A DNA stretch of 64,000 nt from Clostridium cavendishii DSM 21758 (lineage in GTDB: Bacteria > Bacillota > Clostridia > Clostridiales > Clostridiaceae), in the NCBI RefSeq assembly GCF_900141845.1, contig NZ_FQZB01000003.1, positions 124,001-188,000 on the forward strand, in the 5' to 3' direction. Position numbers and translations under genes: made by a program. How positions within the stretch are numbered: the first letter of the stretch is position 1; each line of letters begins with the position of its first letter. This document shows positions 54,200 to 63,880 of this stretch, one piece after another. The notes below the pieces were generated by a model, which was not told where the DNA came from, made no database searches, and saw only the letters and a list, made by a program, of their open reading frames with translations.

Positions 54200-55837
54200 A
54201 TGAAAGATGTGATATATGTAACAGGACATAAAAATCCTGATTCAGATTCTATATGCGCTGCTATAGCTTATTCTGAATTCAAAAATAAAACTCAAGATAT
54301 ACCGGCTATACCAGTAAGACTTGGAAATGTTAATCAAGAAACTCAATTTATTTTAGATTATTTTGAGGTAGAAAAACCTAAGTTTTTAGAAACCGTTAAG
54401 CTTAAGGTAGAAGACTTACAAATAGATAAAATGAGTCCAGTAGCACCTGAGATATCTCTTAAAATGGCTTGGAATATTATGAAGGATAAAGGTCTTCAAT
54501 CAATACCTGTGGCTGATGGAAATAACCATTTAATAGGTATATTATCAACCTCAAACATAACTTCAAGCTATATGGATATATGGGATAACTGCATATTAGA
54601 TAAAAGTAAAGCTTCTCTTGATAATATAGCTGATACACTTGCAGCTAAAGTTATACTAGGAGATGAACCAAAACATGTATTTCCTGGAAAAATAGTTGTT
54701 GCGGCTATGCAACCTGAATCAATGAAAGAAATAATAGAAGCAGGAGATATTGCTATAGTTGGTGACAGAAGCGAAGCTCAAGAAGCATTAATAGACTTAA
54801 AAATATCTTTATTAATACTTACAGGTTCACATAAATTGCAAGACGGCTTAATAGAAAAAGCTAAAAAGAATAAAGTCTCTGTAATATCAACACCTCACGA
54901 CTCATTTACAGCTTCAAGACTAATAGTTCAAAGTATTCCTGTAAATTATGTAATGGCTAAAAATGACTTAATATCATTTAGCACTGATGATTTAGTTGAC
55001 GATATTAAAAATATAATGGCTGAAACAAGATATAGAAGCTATCCTGTTTTAGATACAGATAATAAAGTTGTTGGTACTATATCAAGATATCACTTAATAT
55101 CAAATCACAAGAAAAAAGTTATTCAAGTTGACCATAATGAAAGAGGGCAATCAGTTCACGGTCTTGAAGATGCTGAAATATTAGAAATAATAGATCATCA
55201 TAGAGTCGCTGATATACAAACTGGTAATCCTATTTACTTTAGAAACGAACCTATTGGAAGTACTTCCTCAATAGTTGCCAAGAGATTCTTTGAAAATGGA
55301 ATAAGACCATCTAAAAAAGCTGCTGGTCTTTTATGTGGAGCTATAATATCTGATACTTTATTATTCAGATCACCAACTTGCACTCCACAAGACGTTAAAA
55401 TATGTAAACAACTTGCTGAAATAGCTGGTATAGAACCTGAAACTTTCGCCAAAGAAATGTTTAGAGCTGGTACTTCATTAAAAGGTAAAACTGTTGAACA
55501 AATCTTTAATCAAGATTTTAAACCTTTTACAATAGAAGGCGTTAAAATAGGTGTTGCTCAAGTTAACACTATGGATATAGAAGGCTTTATGCCATTAAAA
55601 GAAGAAATGTTAGCTTATATGACTAAAAAAGCTGATGAAAATAACTTTGAAGTTATTATGTTATTATTAACTGATATAATAAATGAAGGTTCTCAAATTC
55701 TAGTAGCTGGAAGAAGACCTGAAATAGCTGAAGATGCTTTCAAAGTTACGCTTGAAGATAATACTACATTCCTTCCTGGTGTTCTTTCAAGAAAGAAACA
55801 AGTAATTCCACCATTAACTGCAGCTATAACAAAATAA
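54200..55837 (+). CDS. ppaC: Manganese-dependent inorganic pyrophosphatase with CBS/DRTGG insert
   Basis: This family II (DHH) enzyme hydrolyses pyrophosphate. The N-terminal DHH part starts YVTGHKNPDSDSICAAIAY and later has EIIDHHRVADIQ; the DHHA2 domain ends AGRRPEIAEDAF. Between them (about 65-305) is a CBS domain, a DRTGG domain and a second CBS domain, which bind adenine nucleotides and tune activity in Clostridia. The 545-residue length matches this regulated subtype. Pyrophosphate control fits a cell that uses the PPi-linked PpdK at the other end of the window. ATG follows AGGAGG. Confidence 0.97.
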   Translation: MKDVIYVTGHKNPDSDSICAAIAYSEFKNKTQDIPAIPVRLGNVNQETQFILDYFEVEKPKFLETVKLKVEDLQIDKMSPVAPEISLKMAWNIMKDKGLQSIPVADGNNHLIGILSTSNITSSYMDIWDNCILDKSKASLDNIADTLAAKVILGDEPKHVFPGKIVVAAMQPESMKEIIEAGDIAIVGDRSEAQEALIDLKISLLILTGSHKLQDGLIEKAKKNKVSVISTPHDSFTASRLIVQSIPVNYVMAKNDLISFSTDDLVDDIKNIMAETRYRSYPVLDTDNKVVGTISRYHLISNHKKKVIQVDHNERGQSVHGLEDAEILEIIDHHRVADIQTGNPIYFRNEPIGSTSSIVAKRFFENGIRPSKKAAGLLCGAIISDTLLFRSPTCTPQDVKICKQLAEIAGIEPETFAKEMFRAGTSLKGKTVEQIFNQDFKPFTIEGVKIGVAQVNTMDIEGFMPLKEEMLAYMTKKADENNFEVIMLLLTDIINEGSQILVAGRRPEIAEDAFKVTLEDNTTFLPGVLSRKKQVIPPLTAAITK

Positions 55838-55838
55838 T

Positions 55839-55875
55839 AAAAAAGAAATCTGATTTTTAATCAGATTTCTTTTTT
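55839..55875 (+). terminator. Intrinsic terminator of ppaC, symmetric
   Basis: AAAAAAGAAATCTGATT (55839-55855) pairs with AATCAGATTTCTTTTT (55859-55874) and is directly followed by more T. A runs on the left mean it could also stop minus-strand flagellar transcription. I see no other terminator in 55876-56017. Confidence 0.88.
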
Positions 55876-56017
55876 ATCTTAATATATAAAATTAAGTTAT
55901 TATTGCGATTTAATAAGTGCAATAAATTAAAATTAGTAATTATAAAAATTAACTTTTTATTATAAATATCCTATTTTATAACTAAGACTAAATGATGGCT
56001 TGTCTATCTTTTAAGGT

Positions 56018-56800
56018 TTATCTACCCTTTAAGCCATTTATCATTCCCCACATATCATCAGCTGTTTTTATACTTTTAGAACCAAGTTCAAAAGCTCTTT
56101 GAGTTAAAATCATATCGGTAAATTCTTTTCCCATATCTACATTAGATCCTTCTAAAAAACCTTGCCTTATATCTGAATTTTTAGGATCTACTTTATATAC
56201 GGTAGAATTAGGTGATTGAACAAATAAACTTTCTCCCACCGGAATCATACCATCACTACCAACTGCATTAAACAAAGGTAAATTAGCAACTTTTGCAAAT
56301 TTTCCATCAAGTTGCTTTTGATAAACGGACCCATCTGCATCTACAGTTAAATTCTCTTTAGAAAATTTAACACTTGCTTCTGTATTTCCAGCTGTATATT
56401 CTAAAGCTACTTTATTTCCCATTGCATCTACTAATGTTCCATTAACATCTATCTTTAAAGAACCATTTCTAGTATATGCTGTAGATCCATCCGATTTAGT
56501 AACTTTAAGATATCCTTCACCATCTATTGCAAAATCTGAAGGATTTCCTGTGCTAAGTAATGGACCTTGCGAAGTATCCTTAAGTAATCCTGTAGACCTA
56601 ACACCTGTTCCTGTAAAAGGTTGATCACTATTAGTTGGATATCCATTTCTCTTCAAACTTTGACTTAATAAGTCTTCAAAACCTACATCCACTCTCTTAT
56701 AACCATTAGTTCCAACGTTAGCTAGGTTATTTGATATAGCCTCTAATCTTTCTTGATTTGCATTCATGGCACTTCTGCCACTATAAAGTACTGTAAACAT
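56018..56800 (-). CDS. flgG: Flagellar rod protein, FlgG/FlhP type
   Basis: The 260-residue rod protein has the N-terminal rod motif SGRSAMNANQERLEAISNNLANVGTNGYKR, the middle D1 region (AIDGEGYLKV, YTRNGSLKID) and the C-terminal LEGSNVDMGKEFTDMILTQRAFELGSKSIKTADDMWG. This is the distal-rod form. It is the last gene of the visible flagellar operon, 10 bp after flgF; ATG follows AGGAGG. Confidence 0.9.
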   Translation of the reverse strand: MFTVLYSGRSAMNANQERLEAISNNLANVGTNGYKRVDVGFEDLLSQSLKRNGYPTNSDQPFTGTGVRSTGLLKDTSQGPLLSTGNPSDFAIDGEGYLKVTKSDGSTAYTRNGSLKIDVNGTLVDAMGNKVALEYTAGNTEASVKFSKENLTVDADGSVYQKQLDGKFAKVANLPLFNAVGSDGMIPVGESLFVQSPNSTVYKVDPKNSDIRQGFLEGSNVDMGKEFTDMILTQRAFELGSKSIKTADDMWGMINGLKGR

Positions 56801-56810
56801 AAACGCCCTC

Positions 56811-57578
56811 CTATCTTACTGCTCCAACTTCATTAGCAGCTTTTCCTAAAGTCTCGTCAATGGTTTGAACTATTTTTTGGTTAGTTTCAAAACTTCTCAT
56901 AACAGTCATCATATTAACCATTTCATTTATTATATTTACATTAGATTTTTCTGTCATGTTTTGTTTTATATTAACCTGTGCATTTTCATTAGGATTTTGT
57001 CCTGAATACATATTATCCCCAACTTTTTTCAAATTCTTATAATCATCAAAATCAACGGTTTTTATTTTAGATGTAGCATTTCCATCTATATATACCTTAC
57101 CATCAGTTACTTTAAATTTAGAATTTCCAACATGTATTGGTTCATCTGCACCTGTTTGAGGATTTTTACCTACTACACTATCTCCTGTTGCAGTAACTAA
57201 GAAACCTTGAGTATTAACTCTAAATTGACCGTCTCTTGTATAAAGTTGTTGATTTCCCTTTTGTATTACAAAAAAACCTTTTCCCTCTATTGCCAAATCA
57301 GTATCCTTCTCGCTTTCTTGAAGAACACCTTGCGTATAATCAGTATTAGTTTCGTCAATTCTTGCTCCAAGACTCAAATATCCAATAGGATTTCTTACAT
57401 TCTTATTGCCTTCTAATTTATCTTTATTTTCTATTAGTACATCCTTAAAAGATTTAATTGATAAATCATCACCTTTATAACCATTAGTATTTGCATTAGC
57501 CATATTATTGGTTATTACATCTTGCTTTGCTTCTAATGTTATCATTCCTGATACTGCTGTATATAAACCTCTTATCAT
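56811..57578 (-). CDS. flgF: Flagellar rod protein, FlgF/FlhO type
   Basis: The 255-residue protein has the rod N terminus MIRGLYTAVSGMITLEAKQDVITNNMANANTNGYKG, the core AIEGKGFFVIQKGNQQLYTRDGQFRVN and a C-terminal MTEKSNVNIINEMVNMMTVMRSFETNQKIVQTIDETLG. Compared with flgG the C-terminal segment is of proximal-rod type; the Bacillus counterpart is FlhO. It overlaps the upstream small gene by four bases, so they are coupled. Confidence 0.9.
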   Translation of the reverse strand: MIRGLYTAVSGMITLEAKQDVITNNMANANTNGYKGDDLSIKSFKDVLIENKDKLEGNKNVRNPIGYLSLGARIDETNTDYTQGVLQESEKDTDLAIEGKGFFVIQKGNQQLYTRDGQFRVNTQGFLVTATGDSVVGKNPQTGADEPIHVGNSKFKVTDGKVYIDGNATSKIKTVDFDDYKNLKKVGDNMYSGQNPNENAQVNIKQNMTEKSNVNIINEMVNMMTVMRSFETNQKIVQTIDETLGKAANEVGAVR

Positions 57579-57763
57579 TTTTTCACATCCTTATTAATAA
57601 CTTTAAATTCTTCTGGATAATTCATTCCATAACCTCTTGCTTTTTCTTCAATTTTTCCTCTTGATATAGAATTATTGAAACTATAGCCTATCATTGAGAA
57701 AGTTCCTATTAGAATTCCTATTCCAATACCTATTAATAATTTTTTATCACATAAAAAGTTCAA
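57575..57763 (-). CDS. Small single-pass membrane protein of the flagellar operon
   Basis: I do not recognise this 62-residue protein. It has one membrane helix (about 9-28, LLIGIGIGILIGTFSMIGYSF) and a basic tail of 30 residues. The apparent start is TTG with no clear ribosome-binding site; coupling to the gene nine bases upstream may drive its translation. Its stop overlaps the flgF start. Position suggests a flagellar or membrane-linked accessory role, unproven. Confidence 0.55.
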   Translation of the reverse strand: MNFLCDKKLLIGIGIGILIGTFSMIGYSFNNSISRGKIEEKARGYGMNYPEEFKVINKDVKK

Positions 57764-57771
57764 TAAACTTT

Positions 57772-58299
57772 TTATTCTTTGTATAATCCTTTTATTAATA
57801 GTACCTCCCCCTTTCCTAATCCTAAAGTTTCACAAATTTGATCATCTGTTAATCCTAAGGATATAAGCCTATGAACCTCATTAACCTTAAATCCCATATT
57901 AGAGGAAGACTCACTTTCATCCTCCTCTAATACAATATTATTATTATCGTAATTTATTTCATTAATTAAAGTGTTTTCTTCAAAATTATTTTCTTTATTA
58001 TCAGAATTATTTTCTTCATTATTAATAAGTATAGAATCTTCTTCTTTTTTCATTTTATTTCCTTGGAAATTTTCTTTTATAAAAGCTAATTCTTCTTTTA
58101 ATGAATAAATTTCGCCTTGAAGTTCTGTTAAACTCTCACTAAACTCTCTTCTTAGCTTTCCTATTTCCACCTCATAATCATTTATACTATCTTCTTTGCT
58201 CTTTACTATCTCTTCAAAGGAATTTTCTTTTTGCTTTAAGGTTTTTACATTTAATATAATGATTATTATAGCCATAGCAATTAAAAATATTGGTATCAA
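57772..58299 (-). CDS. SwrB/YlxL-like membrane-anchored coiled-coil protein
   Basis: The 175-residue protein has an N-terminal membrane helix (3-17, PIFLIAMAIIIIILN), a coiled coil (about 22-75), an acidic asparagine-rich linker and a C-terminal helix-turn-helix-like tail (about 135-172, VNEVHRLISLGLTDDQICETLGLGKGEVLLIKGL). In Bacillus swrB (ylxL), with a membrane helix and coiled coil, directly follows sigD and aids flagellar assembly; this gene has the same place and build. TTG is the start, eight bases after GGAGTG. The homology is inferred from layout. Confidence 0.65.
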   Translation of the reverse strand: MIPIFLIAMAIIIIILNVKTLKQKENSFEEIVKSKEDSINDYEVEIGKLRREFSESLTELQGEIYSLKEELAFIKENFQGNKMKKEEDSILINNEENNSDNKENNFEENTLINEINYDNNNIVLEEDESESSSNMGFKVNEVHRLISLGLTDDQICETLGLGKGEVLLIKGLYKE

Positions 58300-58314
58300 C
58301 TTTCATCCACTCCA

Positions 58315-59040
58315 TTATATATAATTAAGTTTACTCATGGCAGCCCTTAAATTTTTTATAGCCCTCGAATGTAATTGACATACTCTTGATTCAGATACTT
58401 CTAATACTTTTCCTATTTCTTTTAGCGTTAATCCTTCATAATAATATAAACTTATTACAGTTTTATCTTTTTCATTTAACAGTTCAATAGCTTTTGCTAA
58501 AACTTCTATTTCTTCTTTATCTTCTAGGTTTTTTTGAGGACTAGGACTGTTCTTATCTTCTATTATTCCCATTATAGATACATCATCATCCTCAGAATAT
58601 ATAATATTTTCAAGGGACATTATGGAAATATAATTTATATAATTTTCTATTTCTGCAATTTCTTCATAATTCATATTTAGAGCTCTGGCAATTTCTTCAT
58701 TAGTAGGTTCTCTTAACAAACTATTTTGAAGACTTTCTACCGCCTGGTTATATTTGTTAAGCTTGTCCATTACTCCCTTAGAAACTGGACTATTTCTCCT
58801 TATTTCATCTATCATAGCTCCTTTTATTCTTATAGATGCATAACTTGAAAATTTCATTCCTTTGGATGCATCATATTTATTCATTGCATCCATAAGACCT
58901 ATCATACCATATCCTACCAAATCATCATACTCAAAGTACTTTGTCTTACCAAAAATAACACGTGATGCAATATATTTTACTAATGGTATATATTTCTCTA
59001 CTACTTTTTCCTTATGATCTAAAGCACCTATCATAGACAT
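58315..59040 (-). CDS. fliA: Flagellar sigma factor FliA/SigD (sigma-28)
   Basis: It directs late flagellar and chemotaxis transcription. The 241-residue protein has region 2 (KYFEYDDLVGYGMIGLMDAMNKYDASKGMKFSSYASIRIKGAMIDEIRR), region 3 and region 4 (ESRVCQLHSRAIKNLRAA, preceded by LTLKEIGKVLEV). ATG follows GGGAGGAAT. It is 13 bp after ycgR and 15 bp before the SwrB-like gene. Confidence 0.96.
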   Translation of the reverse strand: MSMIGALDHKEKVVEKYIPLVKYIASRVIFGKTKYFEYDDLVGYGMIGLMDAMNKYDASKGMKFSSYASIRIKGAMIDEIRRNSPVSKGVMDKLNKYNQAVESLQNSLLREPTNEEIARALNMNYEEIAEIENYINYISIMSLENIIYSEDDDVSIMGIIEDKNSPSPQKNLEDKEEIEVLAKAIELLNEKDKTVISLYYYEGLTLKEIGKVLEVSESRVCQLHSRAIKNLRAAMSKLNYI

Positions 59041-59053
59041 ATTTATTCCTCCC

Positions 59054-59698
59054 TTAAGTTAATTCTCTTTGTCTTCTCATAATATGAAATACCATTTTGA
59101 TGATTTTTTCCCTAGTTACATTATCCAGGTTATTAAAATTAATTCCGCATATAAATTTATTGTCATCTGTAGTTTCTATTCTTACTATTTCTCCACTAAC
59201 TAAAATATTAATTTCATTATATTTTAAACTTACGGCTATGCTCTCACCTAATCCACATTTTTCTTTAACTTTTATTCTCATGCCCCCACCACTTAAATCT
59301 AATAAAATGGCTTTTTGGAAAAAATCTTCTTTGAGTGCAGAATTTTCATCCTCTATTTTTAAATATTTTATTAATTGAATTATCTTAACTCTAACATAAT
59401 TTCTTCTTTGTATTTTGATAATATCATATGGTTTACTTAATACATATAGTGGTATGTTATTGTCAATTGTTCTTTTTATAATCATACATCTAAACTTATA
59501 AACATCTCCATTATCATCATATCTTAAAATATATAATTCTTGATTTTCACGAGTTGTTAAATATTCTCCGTTATTTACTGGAATACTTATAGATATAAAG
59601 TCTCCCCTCATATCTTGTATTGTAGTTTTATATATTTCTTGTTCATCTTGCCATAAGACATTTAATTTATCATTAATTGACAATTTTACTTTTTCCAC
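59054..59698 (-). CDS. PilZ-domain cyclic-di-GMP effector, YcgR-like
   Basis: The 214-residue protein has an N-terminal YcgR domain (about 1-90) and a C-terminal PilZ domain with both c-di-GMP motifs: RRNYVRV (about 97-103, RxxxR) and DLSGGGMRIKV (about 134-144, D/NxSxxG). Such proteins brake or tune the flagellar motor when bound to c-di-GMP (Bacillus MotI/DgrA). GTG follows GGGAGTG. It sits between flhG and fliA. Confidence 0.9.
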   Translation of the reverse strand: MEKVKLSINDKLNVLWQDEQEIYKTTIQDMRGDFISISIPVNNGEYLTTRENQELYILRYDDNGDVYKFRCMIIKRTIDNNIPLYVLSKPYDIIKIQRRNYVRVKIIQLIKYLKIEDENSALKEDFFQKAILLDLSGGGMRIKVKEKCGLGESIAVSLKYNEINILVSGEIVRIETTDDNKFICGINFNNLDNVTREKIIKMVFHIMRRQRELT

Positions 59699-59711
59699 TT
59701 TATTTCACTCC

Positions 59712-60599
59712 CTAAGAAAATATGTTAAATATCTTTTTAAAAAACCCTTGCACTCCTATACCAGAATCCATTTGTTTTGCCCCAATTAATTCTTTTGCTA
59801 TATTTTCAACACATTTTGTAGCATCTGAATTTGGATAAGCCACAACAAAAGGCTTTTGTTCTCTAACTGATTGTATTAGTTTTCTATCTTCTAAAATGTA
59901 CCCTAGAAATTTTAATTTTATATTAAGAAATTTTGTTACAGCACTATTAAACTTTTGGAAAGTATCTTTTGCTTCTATCTCATTAAAAGCTTTATTTACT
60001 ACTATTTTTGCTTCATTTTTTATCTTAAAATGTGATGTTGCCTTAAGCAGGCTATAAGCATCTGTTAATGAAGTTGGCTCTGGTGTTGTTATTACTATAA
60101 GTTCTTCACAACAAGCTATAAATGCTAATACACTTCTACTTATTCCAGCTCCAGTATCCATTAATATATAATCCAATTCACCAATATCCTGTAATTTAGT
60201 TAAAAAAAGATTTCTTTGTTGTTCTGAAAGTTCTTCTATTCTATTAAGACCTGAACCTCCTGGTAATAACTTGATACCCTCTGGACCTTCTATCACAACC
60301 TCATTAATTTCTTTATTATTAAATATTATATCAAATATATTGTATTTAGGATATACACCCATAAGAACATCATCATTTCCCATACCTATATCTGCATCAA
60401 AAATCATTACCTTTTTACCCATCTTTTGTAGTGTTATTCCTAAGTTAACTACAAAATTACTTTTACCAACACCACCCTTACCAGATGTAGTTGTTATTAT
60501 TTTAGGTTTGTTTGATAGTTCTCCATACTTTATTTCATTTTTATTACTTCTATTAGATTCTTTAGCTAAATTTCTTAAATTTTGAGCTTGATCTAACAT
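59712..60599 (-). CDS. flhG: MinD-like ATPase FlhG (FleN/YlxH)
   Basis: FlhG controls flagellum number and placement and stimulates the GTPase FlhF. The 295-residue protein starts with a short activating helix region (AQNLRNLAKE) followed by a deviant Walker A, TTSGKGGVGKSNFVVNLG (about 35-52), and FDADIGMGNDDVLMG. The C terminus ends in an amphipathic, phenylalanine-rich segment for membrane contact. It overlaps flhF by seven bases. Confidence 0.95.
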   Translation of the reverse strand: MLDQAQNLRNLAKESNRSNKNEIKYGELSNKPKIITTTSGKGGVGKSNFVVNLGITLQKMGKKVMIFDADIGMGNDDVLMGVYPKYNIFDIIFNNKEINEVVIEGPEGIKLLPGGSGLNRIEELSEQQRNLFLTKLQDIGELDYILMDTGAGISRSVLAFIACCEELIVITTPEPTSLTDAYSLLKATSHFKIKNEAKIVVNKAFNEIEAKDTFQKFNSAVTKFLNIKLKFLGYILEDRKLIQSVREQKPFVVAYPNSDATKCVENIAKELIGAKQMDSGIGVQGFFKKIFNIFS

Positions 60600-61789
60600 A
60601 TAGTTTCCTCCCCTAAAATAAGTTTTACTATCTGGTCTTCTGAGAAGGCTTTTATATCATCTGGAACATTTTGTCCTGTAGTTACATAACTTATAGGCTT
60701 TTTAGCAAGCTCAGCTATGTTTAAAATTGATCCATACACTGAAGTTTCATCAAGCTTTGTTATAATTAAATTATTGTAACCTAATACTGAAAATCCTTCT
60801 ATTATAGGTTTTATGTCCTTATTTTTTGTAGTAGCACTTATTACTAAATGTATATTCTTTGTATTGGCCTTTTGAATAAATGCTCTTAATTCTGATATTT
60901 GCATAGAATTTTTGCTACTTCTACCTGTTGTATCTATTAATATAACATCACAATCAGACATTTGACTAGTTGCTTCTTCCATTTCCTTAAGAGTAATTAC
61001 TACTTTAAAAGGTAGGTTCATTATCTCAGCATAAGTTTTTAATTGTTCAACAGCACCTATTCTATAAGTATCTACAGTTATAAGACCAACTTTTTTCTTT
61101 TCTATAAGCGCAAGCCTTCCAGCAAGTTTTGCAATTGTTGTAGTTTTCCCTACTCCAGTTGGTCCAACCAAAACTACTTTTCCTTTTAAGTCTTGATTAA
61201 TAGTTTTAATTTGAGTTTTCATTTTTTCTTTTATTTTGCTTCCTGCTTCAATATCATCATCATTTATATCTTCTAAAAGTTCTTCTATATAAATAGTATC
61301 TACATCATTATCCTTAAGTTTATTTCTAAGGCTCTTTTTAAAATCACTTTCTTCAATACCATTTACAGATCCTTTAGTAAGATTATTAATCATATTTTTC
61401 ATTTCTTTCATTTCTTTTAACAAATTATCTTGCTGTGGCTCGTTTTTGTCTTCTGAAATTTTTATTTCTTTTAAAATCTCATTTTGATTTTTCAAAGCAT
61501 TTTTAGCTATTGGATTTATTGCTTCTTTTGAAATTTCTTTTTCCATTAGCTTTTTAATACTTTCTATTGAACTTTCTAAATTATTTTGTTCTCTTGCAGG
61601 CTCTTTTGCCTTTTTTGAAGCATTTTCAATGGCTGCAGTAACTTCTATAAGCTTAGGAGAAAAAAATCCTTTAATCCCTGGCTTTCTTATTTTCCTTTGA
61701 CTTATTATAACTGCATCTTTACCAAGCTCATATCTTATTCTTGTCATGGCTTCATTCATGTTATTAACCACATATCTTTTTATCAACAT
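60593..61789 (-). CDS. flhF: SRP-type GTPase FlhF
   Basis: FlhF marks the site of flagellar basal-body assembly. The 398-residue protein has an N-terminal basic region (AVIISQRKIRKPGIKGFF), a lysine/glutamate-rich linker and an NG domain with VLVGPTGVGKTTTIAKLAG (about 206), DTYRIGAVEQLKTYA, DTTGRS and TKLDET. ATG abuts the flhA stop; GAAGGAG is about 14 bases upstream, so coupling to flhA is likely. Confidence 0.96.
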   Translation of the reverse strand: MLIKRYVVNNMNEAMTRIRYELGKDAVIISQRKIRKPGIKGFFSPKLIEVTAAIENASKKAKEPAREQNNLESSIESIKKLMEKEISKEAINPIAKNALKNQNEILKEIKISEDKNEPQQDNLLKEMKEMKNMINNLTKGSVNGIEESDFKKSLRNKLKDNDVDTIYIEELLEDINDDDIEAGSKIKEKMKTQIKTINQDLKGKVVLVGPTGVGKTTTIAKLAGRLALIEKKKVGLITVDTYRIGAVEQLKTYAEIMNLPFKVVITLKEMEEATSQMSDCDVILIDTTGRSSKNSMQISELRAFIQKANTKNIHLVISATTKNKDIKPIIEGFSVLGYNNLIITKLDETSVYGSILNIAELAKKPISYVTTGQNVPDDIKAFSEDQIVKLILGEETIC

Positions 61790-63865
61790 CTATATTGTTA
61801 CAACTCCTTCAGTTCTTATCTCCACATCATTCGGTATTTCATTTAGAGATACTACCATAACATGAGGGTATACCATTTCTATAAGCTTTCTAAATGGGGC
61901 TCTTATATTTGGTGAAACCAGTATTACTGGTTGATTATTATAAAAGTAAACTGAATCTAAAACATTTCTTATAGAACTATATATTGATGTTGTAGTATCT
62001 GGATCCACCGCAGGAAATGAACCTTGTATTGACTTTTGAATATTTCCACTAACTACTTCTTCTATTTCTGGTGATAAAGTCACTACTGTTACTGCCCTAT
62101 TTTCATCTACTATTTGATTACAAATTGTTCTTGAAAGCGAAAATCTTACGTACTCTGTTAATAATTCGATGTCTTTTGTATTTCTTGAGTTATCTGCAAG
62201 AGATTCCATTATAGTTACCATATCCTTTATAGGCACTTTTTCCTTTAAAAGATTTTGTAATACTTTTTGGAGTTCTCCTATTGTTAGAAGATCTGGTATA
62301 AGTTCTTCTACAACAGCACTGTATTTTTCTTTAACATTATCTACTATAAGCTTAACCTCTTGTCTACCTAATAATTCATATGAATGTAGTTTTATAGTTT
62401 CTGTCAAATGTGTTACCATAACAGTTGTTGGATCAACTACTGTAAGTCCTTTAATTTCAGCTTCTTCTCGCTGATCTTTATTTATCCAAACTGCTGGTAA
62501 ACCAAATGTTGGTTCCATAGTTCTAATACCTGGCATTTCTGCATTTTCTCCACTTGGATCCATACATAAAAGCATATTTGACATAAGCTCTGATGAAGCT
62601 ACAACTGTTCCCCTTATTTTTATAAGATATTCATTTGTTTTTATTTGCAAATTATCTCTTATTCTAATAGGCTGAACTACTATTCCCATTTCAATAGCAC
62701 ATTGCCTTCTAACAGAAGCTATCCTTTGGAGTAAATCTCCTCCAGTACTTTCATCGGCAAGTGGAATAAGACCGTATCCTATTTCAACCTCCATTGGTTC
62801 TACTGAAATTAAATTCATAACATTTTCTGGTTCCTTTTTTTCCATTTCTATAACAGCTTCTTCTTCACTTACCATTTCCATAATATTTTGTTTTTCTTCT
62901 TCTTTTATTAAATAATATGTGCACCCACCTGTTAAAACTGCTAATGTTAAAAATGGAATTGTTGGCATATTAGGTACCAAAGCTAAGAAAAACATTAATA
63001 CAGATGCAATACCTATAGCTATAGGAAATCCTGTAAGTTGTTTTGTAATTACTTTACCAAAATTTTCAGTACTTCCTGAACGTGTAACTAAAATACCTGA
63101 AGCTGTTGATATTAAAAGTGCAGGTAACTGGCTAACTAGACCATCACCTATTGTAAGTTTTACATAAGTTTGAGCAGCTTGTGCCGCACTCATATTTTTT
63201 GAAGTTACACCTATTATTATACCTGCTATTATATTTATTCCTGTAATAATTATTGCCGCTATTGCATCTCCTTTAACAAATTTAGAAGCACCATCCATTG
63301 CTCCATAAAAATCTGCTTCCGATTGAAGATCTTGCCTTCTTTGCTTAGCCATAGTTTCATCAATAAGTCCTGCATTCAAATCTGCATCTATACTCATTTG
63401 TTTTCCTGGCATAGCATCTAATGTAAATCTTGCTGCTACCTCTGATACTCTACCAGCACCATTTGTAATTACTATAAATTGAATTACTATTATTATAAGG
63501 AAGATAATTACACCAACTATATAATTTCCTCCTATAACAAAATTACCAAACGCTTCTATTATTTTCCCTGCTGATGCTTCTGTTAATATAAGTCTTGTTG
63601 ATGATATATTAAGTCCTAATCTGAAAAGCGTTGTTACAAGTAGCAATGTAGGAAACACTGATAATTGTAAAACATTTGTTGTAAACATAGTTATCATCGC
63701 AACAACTATAGATATAGTTATATTAAATGCTATTAATATATCTAATATAAAATCTGGAAGTGGAATTATTATCATTAAAATAATTCCCATTACTCCAAAC
63801 GCCACTATTATATCTAAATTATCTTTTAAACTTAATTTTCCCTCATTTCCCTTTATCAAATTCAT
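61790..63865 (-). CDS. flhA: Flagellar export apparatus protein FlhA
   Basis: FlhA is the central export-gate protein of the flagellar type III system. The 691 residues comprise eight membrane helices (about 18-310), a FHIPEP-type cytoplasmic loop with AARFTLDAMPGKQMSIDADLNAGLID, and a large C-terminal cytoplasmic domain (about 345-691) that docks chaperone-substrate pairs. ATG has a weak AGATGGG upstream and is 15 bp after flhB. Confidence 0.97.
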   Translation of the reverse strand: MNLIKGNEGKLSLKDNLDIIVAFGVMGIILMIIIPLPDFILDILIAFNITISIVVAMITMFTTNVLQLSVFPTLLLVTTLFRLGLNISSTRLILTEASAGKIIEAFGNFVIGGNYIVGVIIFLIIIVIQFIVITNGAGRVSEVAARFTLDAMPGKQMSIDADLNAGLIDETMAKQRRQDLQSEADFYGAMDGASKFVKGDAIAAIIITGINIIAGIIIGVTSKNMSAAQAAQTYVKLTIGDGLVSQLPALLISTASGILVTRSGSTENFGKVITKQLTGFPIAIGIASVLMFFLALVPNMPTIPFLTLAVLTGGCTYYLIKEEEKQNIMEMVSEEEAVIEMEKKEPENVMNLISVEPMEVEIGYGLIPLADESTGGDLLQRIASVRRQCAIEMGIVVQPIRIRDNLQIKTNEYLIKIRGTVVASSELMSNMLLCMDPSGENAEMPGIRTMEPTFGLPAVWINKDQREEAEIKGLTVVDPTTVMVTHLTETIKLHSYELLGRQEVKLIVDNVKEKYSAVVEELIPDLLTIGELQKVLQNLLKEKVPIKDMVTIMESLADNSRNTKDIELLTEYVRFSLSRTICNQIVDENRAVTVVTLSPEIEEVVSGNIQKSIQGSFPAVDPDTTTSIYSSIRNVLDSVYFYNNQPVILVSPNIRAPFRKLIEMVYPHVMVVSLNEIPNDVEIRTEGVVTI

Positions 63866-63880
63866 CCCATCTTTCTCTTG

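Noticed and set aside
55976..56035. Inverted repeat around the flgG stop codon as a terminator
   Set aside because: AAGCCAT arms exist but the stem is short and broken, and no T run follows on the minus strand.
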